From Asterochloris sp. CNOR1 (lineage: Eukaryota > Chlorophyta > Trebouxiophyceae > Trebouxiales > Trebouxiaceae), in assembly GCA_963969365.1 (NCBI GenBank), contig OZ017746.1, forward strand, positions 1,922,001 to 1,986,000: DNA of 64,000 bases, written 5' to 3'. The notes under the pieces were generated by a model. It did not search any database, was not told the DNA's origin, and was given only the letters and a program-made list of their open reading frames with translations. Made by a program: the position numbers and the translations under genes. This document shows positions 11,051 through 24,200 of this stretch, one piece after another. Within the stretch, counting starts at the first letter, position 1. Each line of letters opens with the position of its first letter.

Positions 11051-12105
11051 ATGAGTGATGCCAAGACCTCCTACAGGCAAGCACTACAGCCTGTCCTCAT
11101 GCAGACTGCACACATCTACACACAACAGCTGACCACCTACAGGTCTGGCGTCTGCATTGGCAATTGGGTGGAGGCTGATGTTGCGCAAGAGCTGGCAGCG
11201 CAGGCGACGTCTGCCAGGTTTACGGCCACAACAACCGTGCAGGACACCTACAGACCAGAGGTGATTTTGCATCACATGGTGTACGTGTCATCAAGCAGCC
11301 CCGGCACTTGGCATCACACCCTTACGCTTGCGGTTGCGCAGGGGCGGTATGGCAATGCAATGCTGCTCAGCGCGGTGCGGCAAGATTTGGAGCGCCAGCA
11401 CGCATGCACTGGGCGTGAGATGCTGTTCAAGCATGGAGGCATGGGGCAGCCCCCTGTCAGCTGCTATGCGTCACTGAAAGGCCTGACAGATGGTGAGCAT
11501 GCCCTGCAAATGACAAACATGGTTGCAGCCTCTGGCGATGCTGACCATGGCTTCAGGTGGCAGACTCATCGGCTGTTGGCCCTGCTGCAGCCCAAGTATT
11601 GGAGCTGCGACAGCCCAAAGTGGAGAACTTCCTTTGGATAGGGCAAAAGAGAAATGACAGCCAGGTTCCCTTGTCTGACAGCCGGCTGCAGCGCCTGCTG
11701 GCCAGCAAAATGCAGCAATGGAAGGCTGACAGAAACTGCCCTCGCTTCACAACCACCAGCAAGGTGCGGGCCAGGCACCCTCATGACTTGAACAGACTTG
11801 ATGTAGCACACACTCACTTCATGTTTCCCCTGCAGGACTCAATGGACAAGGTGGCACACCTGGCACGTGGCCATATGACAAAGCAGCCCGCTTTGGCACC
11901 CTCTTCCGCGGCAGAGGGAGGTCAGGGGTGAGTGACTGTGTTTGTCTTGTGCAGCACTGTTCACAGGCCTTTCCGCCTGATAAGTATTGCAGCGTCACAG
12001 CTAGTACCATGTTGCTCCTCCAGGGCACAGATTGGGCGCAAGGCTAAGGGCCCATGCTCCGCAACTTTTGATGCTTCATGGAGAAAGACTGGGCTCAGAC
12101 AGTGA
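11051..12105 (+). CDS. Unrecognised protein with GNWVEA motif; possibly axonemal microtubule-inner-protein-like
   Basis: I cannot assign this gene with certainty. From an ATG at 11051 the frame gives MSDAKTSYRQALQ, then LTTYRSGVCIGNWVEADVAQ, RFTATTTVQDTYRPE, and after 11340 GRYGNAMLLSAVRQDLERQ and GREMLFKHGGMGQPPVSCYA. A donor after GLTD (near 11493) joins to DSSAVGPAAAQVLELRQPKV, ENFLWIGQKRNDSQVPLSDS and RFTTTSK. The next exon is DSMDKVAHLARGHMTK. A strong GTGAGT donor near 11927 suggests a final exon (about 12022-12105) reading AQIGRKAKGPCSATFDASWR; without it the stop is at 11929. The GNWVE motif after a Tyr/Ser stretch and the two RFT.TT...D.(Y/M) segments recall small flagellar microtubule inner proteins (for example the CFAP68/CFAP107 style). 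That is inference from memory of motif style, not a demonstrated match. Confidence 0.42.
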
Positions 12106-12263
12106 GCCTGTGGGCCCCTTTACCCATTTCATTGGGCACGACAGATGGCTGCTGCAATGCAATGGCAGAAGGCCTTTTTGCTGCAGAACCCCATAATCAG
12201 CTAGAAGACAACAGGGCAGATCTTTAAATGGGAATGAATTGAAAGCAAAGGGACAATGGCGGG

Positions 12264-15200
12264 TCATGGGCCATTGTGGAGAGACATCTGCAGCTTGATC
12301 ATGCAGTGTAAAATTGTGAGATCGAACTCCTCCAGGCGAGCATGCAGTTCCACTGGCCGCATCTGAGCAGTGTGGAGGCTGATGGCAGACACTGAGACGA
12401 TGCTTAGCCACTGGGGCCCTGAGGCAGGCAGGAGCCTTGCACCTACACGGCAAACCATAGATTGGCAGTGTGGGATGGAGGCACGGTGGAGAAGAGGCAG
12501 CCCTCTGCACTGTGACACCATGATGCCAACCTCATCTGTCAGGTGCAGCGTGCAGTGCACCCTCACCATGCAGACCCAGCACAGCCAGCACGTCTAGCCC
12601 GCCATTCTGAAAAACGACCAGGGAGCCCGGAAGCAGCGCAAGCACGGGCGCTGCAGCAGCCAGCACAGGGGCATGGTCCTGAGCGCCTGCTAGTCTGTCC
12701 CCAGGCTGGAGGTGCAGAGCTGCGTGTGCAGCAGGGCAGTAAGCCAAGACAGGGGCCAGTATCCTGGGAGGGAGATGCGAGCCACCACTGGGAGGTGAGC
12801 TGACAGTATTGCATGCCAATAATGTGGACAACAGAAGGTCAGAAGACAAAGTCTGAGAGAGGCCGGAGAGGGAGAGGTATGAAGTGCCACCTGCACGGCA
12901 CAGGTGCTCATTGGTCAGCATGATGGTCCAGTGAGCACCCAGCGTGCAGCAAAGGCAGCTGCCTTGCTGAGCGCCTGAGGTATGCAGCAGAGACTCGGTG
13001 GCAGCCGATTGAGTGGGTGCCTCACCTGAGTGGCGCGCATCTCGCACAAGGGCGGGCTGCTGGCCCACGCCTGCAGAGGCTGCCAGTCCCGTGCTGACGG
13101 CCCCTAGCAGGTCCAGGGCACCGCTGAGGGGCAGGCCAACAGCTCCCAGCAGCCCCTGGCCAATGCCTGCAGGCCAGCAGTGATCAAGGGGCTTGATCAG
13201 AGCCTGCTACATGACGAGCTGATCAGCTAGTTACAAAACACAAGCTTCCAGCCAATCCTGTCAGTCTGGGGCACAACATGTGACAGCCTGTGCATCAGCT
13301 GACAATCATCAAGAAATCAGAGCGTTGCAGTGCCCGCTGTCCTCTGCAGGAGGTCACCTGACAAGATGCTCTGGCCGCTGCTGTAGCTCTGCATGGGCGT
13401 GCGGACAATGCCAACCAGCCCGGCAGCAAAGCCGCCATACAGGCCCTGCAGGCCGGCAGCGACCCCGCTGGCGAGATGCTCCACGCGCTGCGGGGGCAGG
13501 CCCCTGCAGCAGCGGCCAGCCATGTCCTTGTAGGGAAAATGCCAATGAACTGTGCTGCACATGACAACAGTGGTCTGCTGCGCCCCCACTGCTGCTGGCT
13601 GCACCCATGTTGGCTGCATGCTGGTGCTGCTTGACGCGGGCCAGGCAGCCCTGTGAATCAGAGGCTTGAATCGGCTGAGCACGCTGGCACAGGTCTGCTC
13701 TGAACCCACTGATGCAGGACTGGCCCCAGGCTGGATGTACCCTGGCAGCGCTTGACGCAGCAAGGCATGGTGGTCAGAGCTCAGCAACATGATTGCGTGT
13801 GCATGCTTTGCAACTTGCAAGCCACACCTCTCCTGCCCTCTGGCGACAACTGCGCGAATCAGGACCCGCGAGAAGGCACCGGTGAACCCGCTGATGGAGG
13901 CCAGCGTCCACCCCGAGACATGCCGCACCAGGCTCGCACTGCCAGCCCCCATGCCCCAGATGAACTGCAGCCACACACGCACCTTGCAGGGTGCTGAACT
14001 GCCAGCTGTAATGCCGTTGATGGCAGAGGCAAGCTGGGCAAGCATCCACTCCCAAGATACTGCAAGGTGCAGCAGCACTTTGGTGCAGGGTACCATTGAT
14101 CGAGGCTCCCAGTGCTCAGGAAGCGCCTGGAACAAGCTGTAGTACCATCTGCCTTGTGCATGTGGCTGTGCAGAATAAAATCCAGCACAGACCTGCTTGT
14201 CTGCTGCTTAGGCAGCACACTGCCTGACCTTTCCAAGCAGTCAGTTTGGAACATGGGCTGAAGGCTACTCACTTGGGATGGGGAGCGTGCCTCAATGGCT
14301 GCCAAAGGCATGGCAATCAGGTCAGCAAAGCCCTGCCCCACAGACTGCAGGAGCCCCGTCGGGTTCAGCAGGAGCTCCAGCGAGCCAATCATCTGGGGGG
14401 CGTTGAGCAGCGCCTCAGCCACATAGTGGGCCAGCAGCCCGTGCAGCATGATGGACGGGCGGAAGAGCAGGCTGTCTGCTTGGACTGCGGGCAGGCGCAG
14501 GGGTGACCTGGGCAGGCAGCACAGCTTGGTGTGAGGGCGTGTTGGCACCCTGCTGTAGATGCATCACATGCCTGGCCCTACAGCTGCAGCTCCTCATGTG
14601 CACGCCACAGATTTTTGGCAGGTCAGGCCCAGCAGGTGGCAGACACAGCTTGATGTAGGGCATGCCCAGGTGGCAGCTGCCTGCTCAGCTTCTTCAGGAT
14701 ACATTGTATGCAAGGCCCCCGAGGTCACAGAGGAGCCCTGCCTGAAGCCGAGGGCAGTCTCTGCCTGCCTGACCTGTGGGTGTCCAGAGCCATAGCCCCG
14801 CGCGTGATGTGCAAGTCCACCAGCAGCTGGAAGCGGCTGATGTGCGCGTGGCGGACCAGCAGGCGGCTGGCTGATGCCCCCAGCGCCTCTGCCAGCAGCT
14901 CTGCTTGCAGCTGCCCCGCAGGAGAAATCTGCCCCAGCGCCTGCCCTGCTGCAGGTGCAGGCAAACTGGCGTCCTCAAGCCTGCCCTGGCGCTGAGCGCC
15001 CGGAGACGCAGAGCTGCCAGTGCTCGCCACGGGGCCGGCACCTGGAGTCAGTGCTTCATGTTCCTGCCTGCTGGGGCTGCTGCTGGGGGCTGGGCTGCCA
15101 GCCTGGCGCATGTCCGAGCCCAGACGGTCCAGGGCCTGGCTGAGCTCAGTGTTGTTGCGGGCGTGCTCCAGCAGGCGGCTGGGGTTCGGCACTGCTTGGC

Positions 15201-18200
15201 TCCACCCACCAGCAGGCCCCCTGACCCAAGCAGCACCCTGGGGTGCACCCTGCTGTGCGTGGCTGGTACCAGGGGCAGGCGTCCCGCCACCTGCAGGTTC
15301 CCAGGACTGTGAGCTGCAGGTGCCACACACAATGGCGCTGCTTGTGCTGCAACAGGCAAATAGGACAAGCGATGGGCACAGAGCCCTGCAGGCGGTGCAT
15401 GCCCCACCTGATGCTGCGCTCAGCAGCTGCTGCAGGCGCTCCAGGAATGCCAGGTGGGCATCATCGATGGCAGCAGTCACTGTGGGCAGCTGCACCCTCA
15501 GGTGCTGCACCCAGGTGTTGCGGAAGGACATGGGCGGCGGCGGCCAGGCTGAGGCAACCCGGCAAACCTGCAGACAGATGGGGGAATGTGGCTGCAGCTT
15601 CCCTACAGTCCTTAGCAGGTCTGAGCAAATGCGCTGCAGCCCACAGATTGGCCACGGCTCCGCTGGCTCTGGAGGACTTCACATGGCTCAAGCACGGTGC
15701 AGTGACCTACACTGCATTGCAGGAATCCGTGTGGCATCCTCAGCTGTCCATAAGGCCCTCCTTTACGTCAAGGCTGCCCATCAAAGCAAGAGTTTGCCTG
15801 TCATGGCCAATCACTAGCGCCCGCCCCTCACCTCCAGGTCTACACAGAAGGGAGCCACTGTCCCCTTTGCTGACCTGCCCAGCGCGTTTTGGCCAGCAGC
15901 TGAGGCAGCCACAAACTGTGTCAGTACAGGGTGGCTGCTGCCCGGGACATAAGAGTCCAGCTGCAGCCCCTCTGCCTGCACGTGGGCACCCATGGCCACA
16001 CAGGCTGAGTGCCCCTCCGCACCTGCAGCACGGCAGCTTCAATTTGCACAGAGTTTCCAGGCCATATCGGAGCGATGCAGCATCGACATGCAGGCGTTGC
16101 ATGTGGCATGGGCCCTTCAAGTTGGCTGATGATGGAGCAGTGCAAGGTCAGGTGGCACCCTTCTGTCGCATTGCGCGAGACTGACTTTGGGCAGGCGCTT
16201 CTCGCTCGCCTGAGCATTTGCTGCCTCAGCTGGCTGAGGTGCAGCAGCAATGGGTGTGTCGTGTCAAGCAGAATGGACAAGTGCCCAGTGCAAGTGCCAA
16301 CCTGGGCGCCATGCCCTGAACATATGCAGCCCCAGCTGGCTGAGGTGCAAGCAAAACATCTCCACACTGGGGCTCAGCTGGTGCTGGTGCTGGTGTGGCT
16401 GTCGCTGGCCACGCCACCCTCTGGACGGCTGGGCAGGGGCTGGCCCCACCAAGCGGCGCCGGCCATCATCCCACAGGGAAAGCTGCAGAGCTTCGATCGA
16501 CAGCGTCACCGTGACTGGGACCCTGCTGCTGGCTGCTGCAGCTGGGAGCGGCTCCTCGCTGCTGGGCAGCTGCGGCTGGTGGGAGGCAGGCTTCACCAGG
16601 AGCTTCAGCGTGGCACATGCCCACTCCATCTGCACCTTGTACAGCCCTGCAGGCACAGCATGCAAGGCGTCACATGTTACACGTGCCACATTGGCAAGCA
16701 GGCAGTCTCTGTGATGCTCAGCAATGCATGCTTTGCCAACTTCAAAGCTAGGCCTACAGGTCTAAGCGCAGTGCCTCACCTGATGCAAAGGTGCCGGGCC
16801 GTAGGGCAAGTGGAGCTGACCACTCGCCTGTGGCTGAGGACCTGAATCGCACAAGCAGCTGCCGGGAGCGGGGACGAGCGGCTGCCTGCCCAGTGGCCTG
16901 CTCCAGGAAAGCCTCCTCCCCCTCAGAGTCGTCACCTGCACCATATTGTTGAAGATGCTTGGTATCGTAGAGCCGCTTGTGAGGCTACATTGCTGCTGCT
17001 TCAGGAAAGCCTCCACCCCCTCAGGTCGTCACCTGCACCATATATTTGAAGATGCTTGATGTCACAAAGCCGCTTGTGAGTCTACATTGCTGCTGCGCCA
17101 CAGGTTTGCAGCAAGGTACTTGCTGTCTGTGGCTCTTGATGTCGCAAAGAGGACGGTAATGCCAAAGAGTGACCGGCCACAGGCGGACTTGCACATCTGC
17201 CGACAGCTGCTGCTGCACAAATGTATGGGGCTGAAAGGGGCAGAAGGTGGGGTCCTGCATGGAGACAGCAAGCCATGCAAAAATGACTGCATCACATCAC
17301 ACAGGAGGCATGCTGGGCACGGCAACAGGTGCCTTGGGTGGTGAGATGCTTGTGAGGCTAAGGCTGGCTGCCACTGATGCACCAGCACCACTGACAAGCA
17401 CATGCCCTGCCATGAGCAAGAAGCATGGCAGCTGTGTATTCCTATCTGCGAGAACAACAGGGTCATGAACTTGCCTTCTGCAGCATTCTGGTCTGCAGCC
17501 AGTCCGGCATCTCTGTCCGCCTGCACAACGACTGTGTGCAGCGGCTTGCCCAGCTGCAACTCGCCGAGCTTGTCCCTGGCGGGCAGAAACAGGCCGACCT
17601 CGATTGCCGCGGGGGTCGCATTGGCCACGCGGCAGGGCGGCTGGCGGTCCTCAAACAGCACCTGCACAACAGCTTGCTGTGTTCAAGTGCAAGGCCGCAG
17701 ACAGCTGATGGCCTGCACAGAACACTTGCAGTTATTGAAGACCCTCTCTGGCCAGCATAAAGCTTGCTGAGACTTCTGACATGAGGAGCCGTGCTGCCCT
17801 TCATTCAAGATGCAGGGTGGCCAATACTTCGAGCATGGGTGAACCCGTTCAAGCCTTTTCTAACCAGGAGTAGCAGTAGTGGTGGTACTAAGATTGCCAA
17901 ATAATTGGAAGGCTGACTTGGACATAGAGCGCCGCAAAAGTCTGCATGCAGAGCTACTCACCAGGTGCATGCGCCCCGCTGTCTGCAGGATCCTGTAGGA
18001 AAGTAGCACAGGGGCCCCATTCTGCCCCTGCAGGTGCAATCGCTGTCGCCCACACGGCTGCGACAGGGACAGCATGCACTCCGATGTCTTGGTCTGGCTA
18101 TGCAGGACACTGCCCATGGAAGGGCTGGAATGAAGCTGCTGCGGGCTGGCTGGGCCGGGGCTCTGTTGCCCAGGCTTCAGGGTGAGCCCCAGGCCCACAA

Positions 18201-21200
18201 CCACCTGCTGCTTGATCTGCTGAGCAGCCTGCAGACTGGCAGCCTGCCAGACAAACGGCAGGGGGCTGCGGGCTCCACTGTGCACCCTGATCTGCCTCGG
18301 GTGACGGGGGGTGCCAGGCCCCATAGGCACCGCAGCTGTGGCATGCAGCGGCGTGAGCAGCAGGTCCCAGGGGGACAGGTTGCTGACGTGGCAGCCAGCG
18401 CAGACAGTGATGTGCATGACCTCTGGGAGGCCGCTGGGAAGAGGCACTCTGCTGCCTGCAGGCTGTGTGCCCTGGCCCCTGGCCTCGTGCCGCTCCATGC
18501 TGATGCTCACCGCGAGGTGGCAAAGAGCTGGCAGGTTGCCAGCCTGCCATTGTGCTTGGCCGGCTCTGCCCTTGACTGCGGCAGAGGCCCCTGGGGCAGC
18601 AGCAAGGGTGGGCTGGGTCTGCAGCAGCACCTGCTGCTGTCCCGCCTCCAGCGCAAAGAGCTTGGATCGCAGGCACAGGGGCAGGACCCCAGCAGTTGCT
18701 GCAGCCTCCAGCATCAGCAAGCCCTTGCCTGGCCTGATCTGCAATCACAGGCAGAGAAGAATCACACTCATGTGGCCATGCTCACACTCATGTGGCCATG
18801 CTCCACAGGACAGCATTTAGGCTGGCGTCAGTCTGGAGGCTGGCGTCAGTCTGGAAGCTGTACCCTGCGCTTGCTCTGCCAGGCCTGCTTAGCCATGAGC
18901 TCACCTGGAGCGGCCTCCAGTCCAGCGCCGTGCTTCTTCCTGGCGCAATGTGGCTGGGATCAGCCCCTGGCGCCTCCAGCACCAGTGCCATCCCAGTGCA
19001 GTTGTGCACGACCGTCTGGGGCAGCAGGGAGAGCCGCAGCACCGGGAGATCATCGGCCAGGCTGCGTGCAGCCAGCGTGCAGTTGAGTGGTGCCCCGCTC
19101 GGCTCCTGGATGCTGACTGTCAGGCTCTGCCCACTGCCAGGCATTAGCAGGTGACCCTGCTGGCGTTGGTGCCCGGCCAGTGCAGCGGTGCTGCCGCCGG
19201 CAGGCCTGGTCAGGACCTGGCAGAAGCCGCTGCCAGACAGGGCCAAGCTGGCCTTCCTATCAGCCCCGATAAACAGCAGTTGCGACCCCTCCGGCACCAG
19301 TGGCAGTGGCCGTGACTCCCCTGCCTGCGTACAGAAGCTAGTGCTCCTCCTGCGCAGACTGCTGCATTGCTGTAGGGCATCGCTGTCAGAGTCCACCAGT
19401 TGCCAGTCCACAGGGAAGGGCAGCATGTTGTGCGCAAAGCACAGCGGCCACAGGGTGACACACGTCTGGGCTGTCAGCCGGTCTGGGGCGCTGAGCTGGC
19501 TGTATAAGCCAGGGGCCACATCCTGGTGGGAGGCTGATGTGGGCGATGTTGGCACCCCGGCCCCTAGACCGCCAGCTGAGACAAGCTGCACCTGCACACA
19601 GCAGCAAGCCATAATGACGGCGTAGGTTGCCACGGCAAGCTGATGTGTCTGCTGCACTGCATGCCGCTGCAAAGAGCAGCCACTAAGCTTTGCGTCCCCC
19701 AGTCCTGTGAGCCAAGGCACTTTGTACCCAGCAAACAGGTATCAGAGTCGCACCTGGGGGGCACTGCCCAGACTCACAGCAGATGACCAGCCGCTGCCAG
19801 CACTCAGCCACACATGCAGTCTGGGCTCCTGCTTGCTGGGGAGGTGCAGTGGCATGAGCTGCACACTGCCCTGCAGTCACAAAGCACAGCAGTCAGATCT
19901 GAGTGTCATGTTGCAGGAGGGCAACCAGGATGTCAGCATGGTGTCAAGCTGGCAGCCAAAGCATGGCAGACGCAAAGCAGCACCAAGACTTTTTAGCCCA
20001 TACAGGGTCATGTGTGGTGTGCCCTGAAGACCCTGGCGACACATCAAACGCTGACCTGAGCCTGGCAAAGGTCCAGCGTCTCCCTGGGAGGCTCAGCTGC
20101 TGCTTTCGCCAGGCTGTAGTGTTGCGCCTGCCACCCCGCAAAGCACACCTGCACCCCCGGGGCCTTGCTGGCCAGCACCAGTGGCGGCAGCAGCTGAACA
20201 TGCCACTGGTGCTGCTGAGCCTTGCAGACCACTGCCAGCTCTGCCGTTGCGCCGTCTGCCCACTTCAGAAGGCGCCTGCAGCTGCCTGAGGTCATGATAT
20301 CCACTGGCCGGCACCAGAGTGGCTGCCCCAGCTGACCGGCGCCCTTCCCAGCCTGCAGCCATTGGCTGCTGCTGGCAGCCCCTGCTGATTCTGCACTTGG
20401 CACCAAATGCCCAGCTTCAGCGGCAGCAATGCTCAGCAGCTGCTGTGCACTGGCAGCCCAGGTGAAGCTGCAAGAGCAGCCAGGGGCCAGCCGAGCACGG
20501 CGGCCAGTCCCCGCCTGGGCCAGCAGCACCTCCAAAGGGCAACTGTTCTGTAATCTGATGGCTTGCTGTGCGGCTGTTGAGTTCAAGAGTGCATTTTGGC
20601 TGGCAGCGGCTGTGGGCCCCACTTCCTCAGTGATGACTGCTGCTGCTGAGTCTGAGTTGCCTAGGTCTGCATTGCGATGTGTACCTAGCCGTTTCACCGA
20701 AGCCTTGGTGAGCGCGACGGCTCGCAGGACCGCCCTCATCATTGTCTCACTCATCAGCACCACAGCAGTGCTGCCAAGCCTGCAGGCAGACCCACTTTTG
20801 AGGTGTGATGTGTGACCGTGTGCCAGTGCAAGTGGAAGCATGTGTGTCCATCTTCGCACATGTGCCAACGTCCACACTCAGTGCAGGCACATGTCTACCT
20901 TGCGCAGATGGCCAGCCCGTCCTGCTCAGGCTCTGGGCGTGGCAGCAGCAGCTGCATCTCAGTGACATCCAGCAAGAGCTCTTTGACTTGCTCCAGGTGC
21001 ATGCTCTGAGTGCTGCTGCTGCCAGCCTGGCTTGAGGTGCTGGAGTGCTCCAAACCAATGGCAAACTTCATGCCCTCCAGCAGAGGCTCCATGCTGAGGG
21101 TGGTGGCCTGATGAACATGCGCTGCCAGCAGCCCGTATGCAGCCAGCGAGGCTGCATGTGGCCAGCTATGAAGACCCACCTGCAAGAAGATCCTGCATAT

Positions 21201-24200
21201 CAGCTGAGCAAGAAGGCAGACTGTTTAAATGAGGTAGCACAGCAGCCGTGATGGCCTGTGATCCAAGGCCAAGCAATTGTGGACCCCTCCGGGTCTTCAG
21301 CATCTGCATGCTCAGGGGCCTTAGGCAGCTTGCTGGCAGCAAATCAGCAGCCCAGCATACACCGCGCCTGATCTGCCTTGCCTGACATCAGGCTCATCTA
21401 CACTACAGGCACCCAGCAGCCACTTTGCCCACATTTGCAAAGCAAGCGTACCAGCATGTGCCTACAGGTGACGGAGGCGACCTCCTCCACCAGTGGCAGG
21501 TCATCCCCTTCAGGACTGAGCTCAAGCAGCAGGCGGGCTTGCAGGCCAGGGCACTGCAGGGTCGCAGTGGCCTGCACTGGCTGCAGAAGTGGCAGGGCGC
21601 TGGGGGCTGGGTTGACGCGCAAGGCGGTGAGCACCTGCTGCTCTGAAGCGTGCTGGCTGGAGGCATCCCAGCACAGCTGCCACTCCTCTGCAGCCACTGG
21701 CTCTCCCTGCAACTCCGCGCAGCACAGCAGAAGCTTACATGATGCTGCCTTTGGTCTTTGACTGCCCTACTATGCAGCAGATGCAACAGTCTCCAGAGCA
21801 ACAAGCAGCAGGGAGCCATGCCGCGCACAAGGGCTGCAGCTTCACTGAAAAAGTCCATCAGGTGCTTGTGCTGGACGGTGGCATGCATGGCCAGCATTCA
21901 CGGCAACCCCTTGCGCTGGGGACAGGCAGTCAGTCCTCACCTCCACAAGAAACAGCAGGTCTGCAGGGGAGCTCCCGCCCGGCACCTCCTGCCTGATGGC
22001 CACCCTCACAAACTGCTCTGCGTCTGGGTGAAAGAAGGAGAGCTCTGGCTCAGCCCCAGCCAGCATGCTTGCTCCGCCCTCGACGAGCAGCTGCAGCACT
22101 GGGCGGGGCCACGGGTAGCGCCAGCAGATCCAGCTCTCTGTGCTGCCAGTCCAGGGGAGCAGGCCAGGCTCTTTGCTTCCAAGGCTGACCTGCATAGGGC
22201 CTACAGCCAACACCAAGGAGGGTCGAAACTTTGCACGTGACACTGGCAGCTGGCAGACTTACTGCTTACACTCACGCCTCAGCTTTGTGCAACTGCTGGG
22301 CAGCCCAGGGAGGGCAGCTGTACTGACCGGTCCTCTGCTGAATTCTCAGCAAGCAAAGTGAGATCACCTGGCCTTGAGGTGGCAGTAGATGCCAGAGAAA
22401 ACATGCCGCAGCGCAGGTCGTCTGGCAGTGGTCCAAATTGGCCCTTGTGTGGCTCCAGTGCCTGACTGCACACAGGAAAGTTGCTCTGCAGGGTATCTGG
22501 CCCCTGCTGTGGGCTCTGGGACTTAGACTCTGCGCTGCTGGCTGAGCTGCTCTTCAGTACGGATCGTGCAACTGCTGCCAGGCAGGCTGCTGATGCTGGG
22601 GACAGCACCAGCAGCAGGGAAGATACTCTGACAGCAGCTGAGAAGGCCCCAGGTGCCTGGCTTAATGAAAATGTCAGGTGCAGATCAGCTGGCTGCAGGA
22701 CCTGCTGTGAGGCGAGCTCGACGCCTGCATGAAAAAGCATGCTCTGTCGGCATAGGGATGTCAGTCAACTGCAAATGTGACTGAGCTGTACACAAAAGAT
22801 TGAATGGGTAGCTGGCTCAAAGCAACAGCTGAGCTGCACATGGCAGGGTGCAGGTTATGACCATGGACCTCCAGTGACCGTGTCTACTGGCTGGCTGTGT
22901 CACACTCTTTACCTGGAGAATGCACCTCAACCCTAGCGGCCACCACAGACATGTCCCCACGCCTGAGCTTAGGCTCCTCAGTGCTGAGCAGCTGGCGGGC
23001 GTCTGTTCCAAGCCCATCATGCATGATGAACACCACATCCTCTGTCTGCAGCCTGATGTGCGGCAGCTCTGAGGCGGGGCTGGGTCGCATGTTGGCCCTG
23101 CAAACGCCTGCCTGTAGGCTTGCGGCCACGATGAGCTGAATACCAGCCACTGCCAGCTTAATGCTGGTAGTGCTGGAAGCCCCAGGTGGCTGTGGGGCTT
23201 CTGCAGGTGGCATGGAGGGAGGAAGTAGGTCAGGCATCACCTATGCTGGAGTGGCAGCAGACCAGGAGCTACATGCCCAGCAGGCACTGCCCCCCAACCG
23301 GCAGGAGGAAGGTTCAAGCTGTGGGTTGCCAGGGTGGAAGCTGTCAGCAGAAGCATGGTTAGCAAAGCTGCCGCCTGCCCTGCATTGTGTTCACCTGCCC
23401 TGCATGCGGCCTGCAAATTAGCAACTGCTGCCTGCACAAGGCCGCGCAGGGCCTGCACAGCATCTGCCTGCACACGCAGCTGAAGTGACTCCGTGCTGAG
23501 TACCACATCAGAAGAAGCACCAGCCTCGAGGCGGTCAATCTTTGAGTAGGTCAGCTGCAGCCCCTCTTGCTGTCCTAATGCCTTGCACCTGTAGGGAAAG
23601 TTGAGCAGTGAGGCTGTAGCTGCTGCTTCTGCCAATGCACTGCATCTGTGCAGGGGCCTGCTGTGTGTACTTATGTCTGCCAAAACGCTGTGTGTAGTAG
23701 TATCATGTGTTCCTGTGAGACTGCATTGCTTACCGCAACAAGTAGGTGGGTGGGCATGGATGCTGCTGCATGCCAACCTCAAGCAGCCGTAGCCAAAACT
23801 GCACTCTCTTGTGGTATACTGGAGCACAGTGAAAGCCAGATGGCAGGCATTGGCCCTGCGCCGCCTGCAGCCACATACACAAACACAGTCCCTGTCCTTG
23901 ACAGAAATGACCTCACACTTTGCAGGAACCACTGCTGCGGGTGACAAGCTCAGGAACACCAGGCAATTGTGCTACATATACCTGCTGCGCAGGTGATGAT
24001 CAGCTCAACGAAACCAGACAGTGATTCGACATGTGCCTGCCACAGAGCCAATGAGCACTTCAGCATCACCAGGCCGGAGCCATGTCCTTGCCCAGCAGAC
24101 CCTGCGCCTCACCCAGACTGTGTGGCTGGTGTAGTTGACAGAGGCCTGTTGCATCGCAAAGCTGCACTCAGCGCCACAGTCTACCAGGCGCACAGCCCCC

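Noticed and set aside
15020-16845. Several long plus-strand open frames (over 250 residues)
   Set aside because: Antisense to VPS13B exons; long complementary frames are common in high-GC sequence with biased codons.
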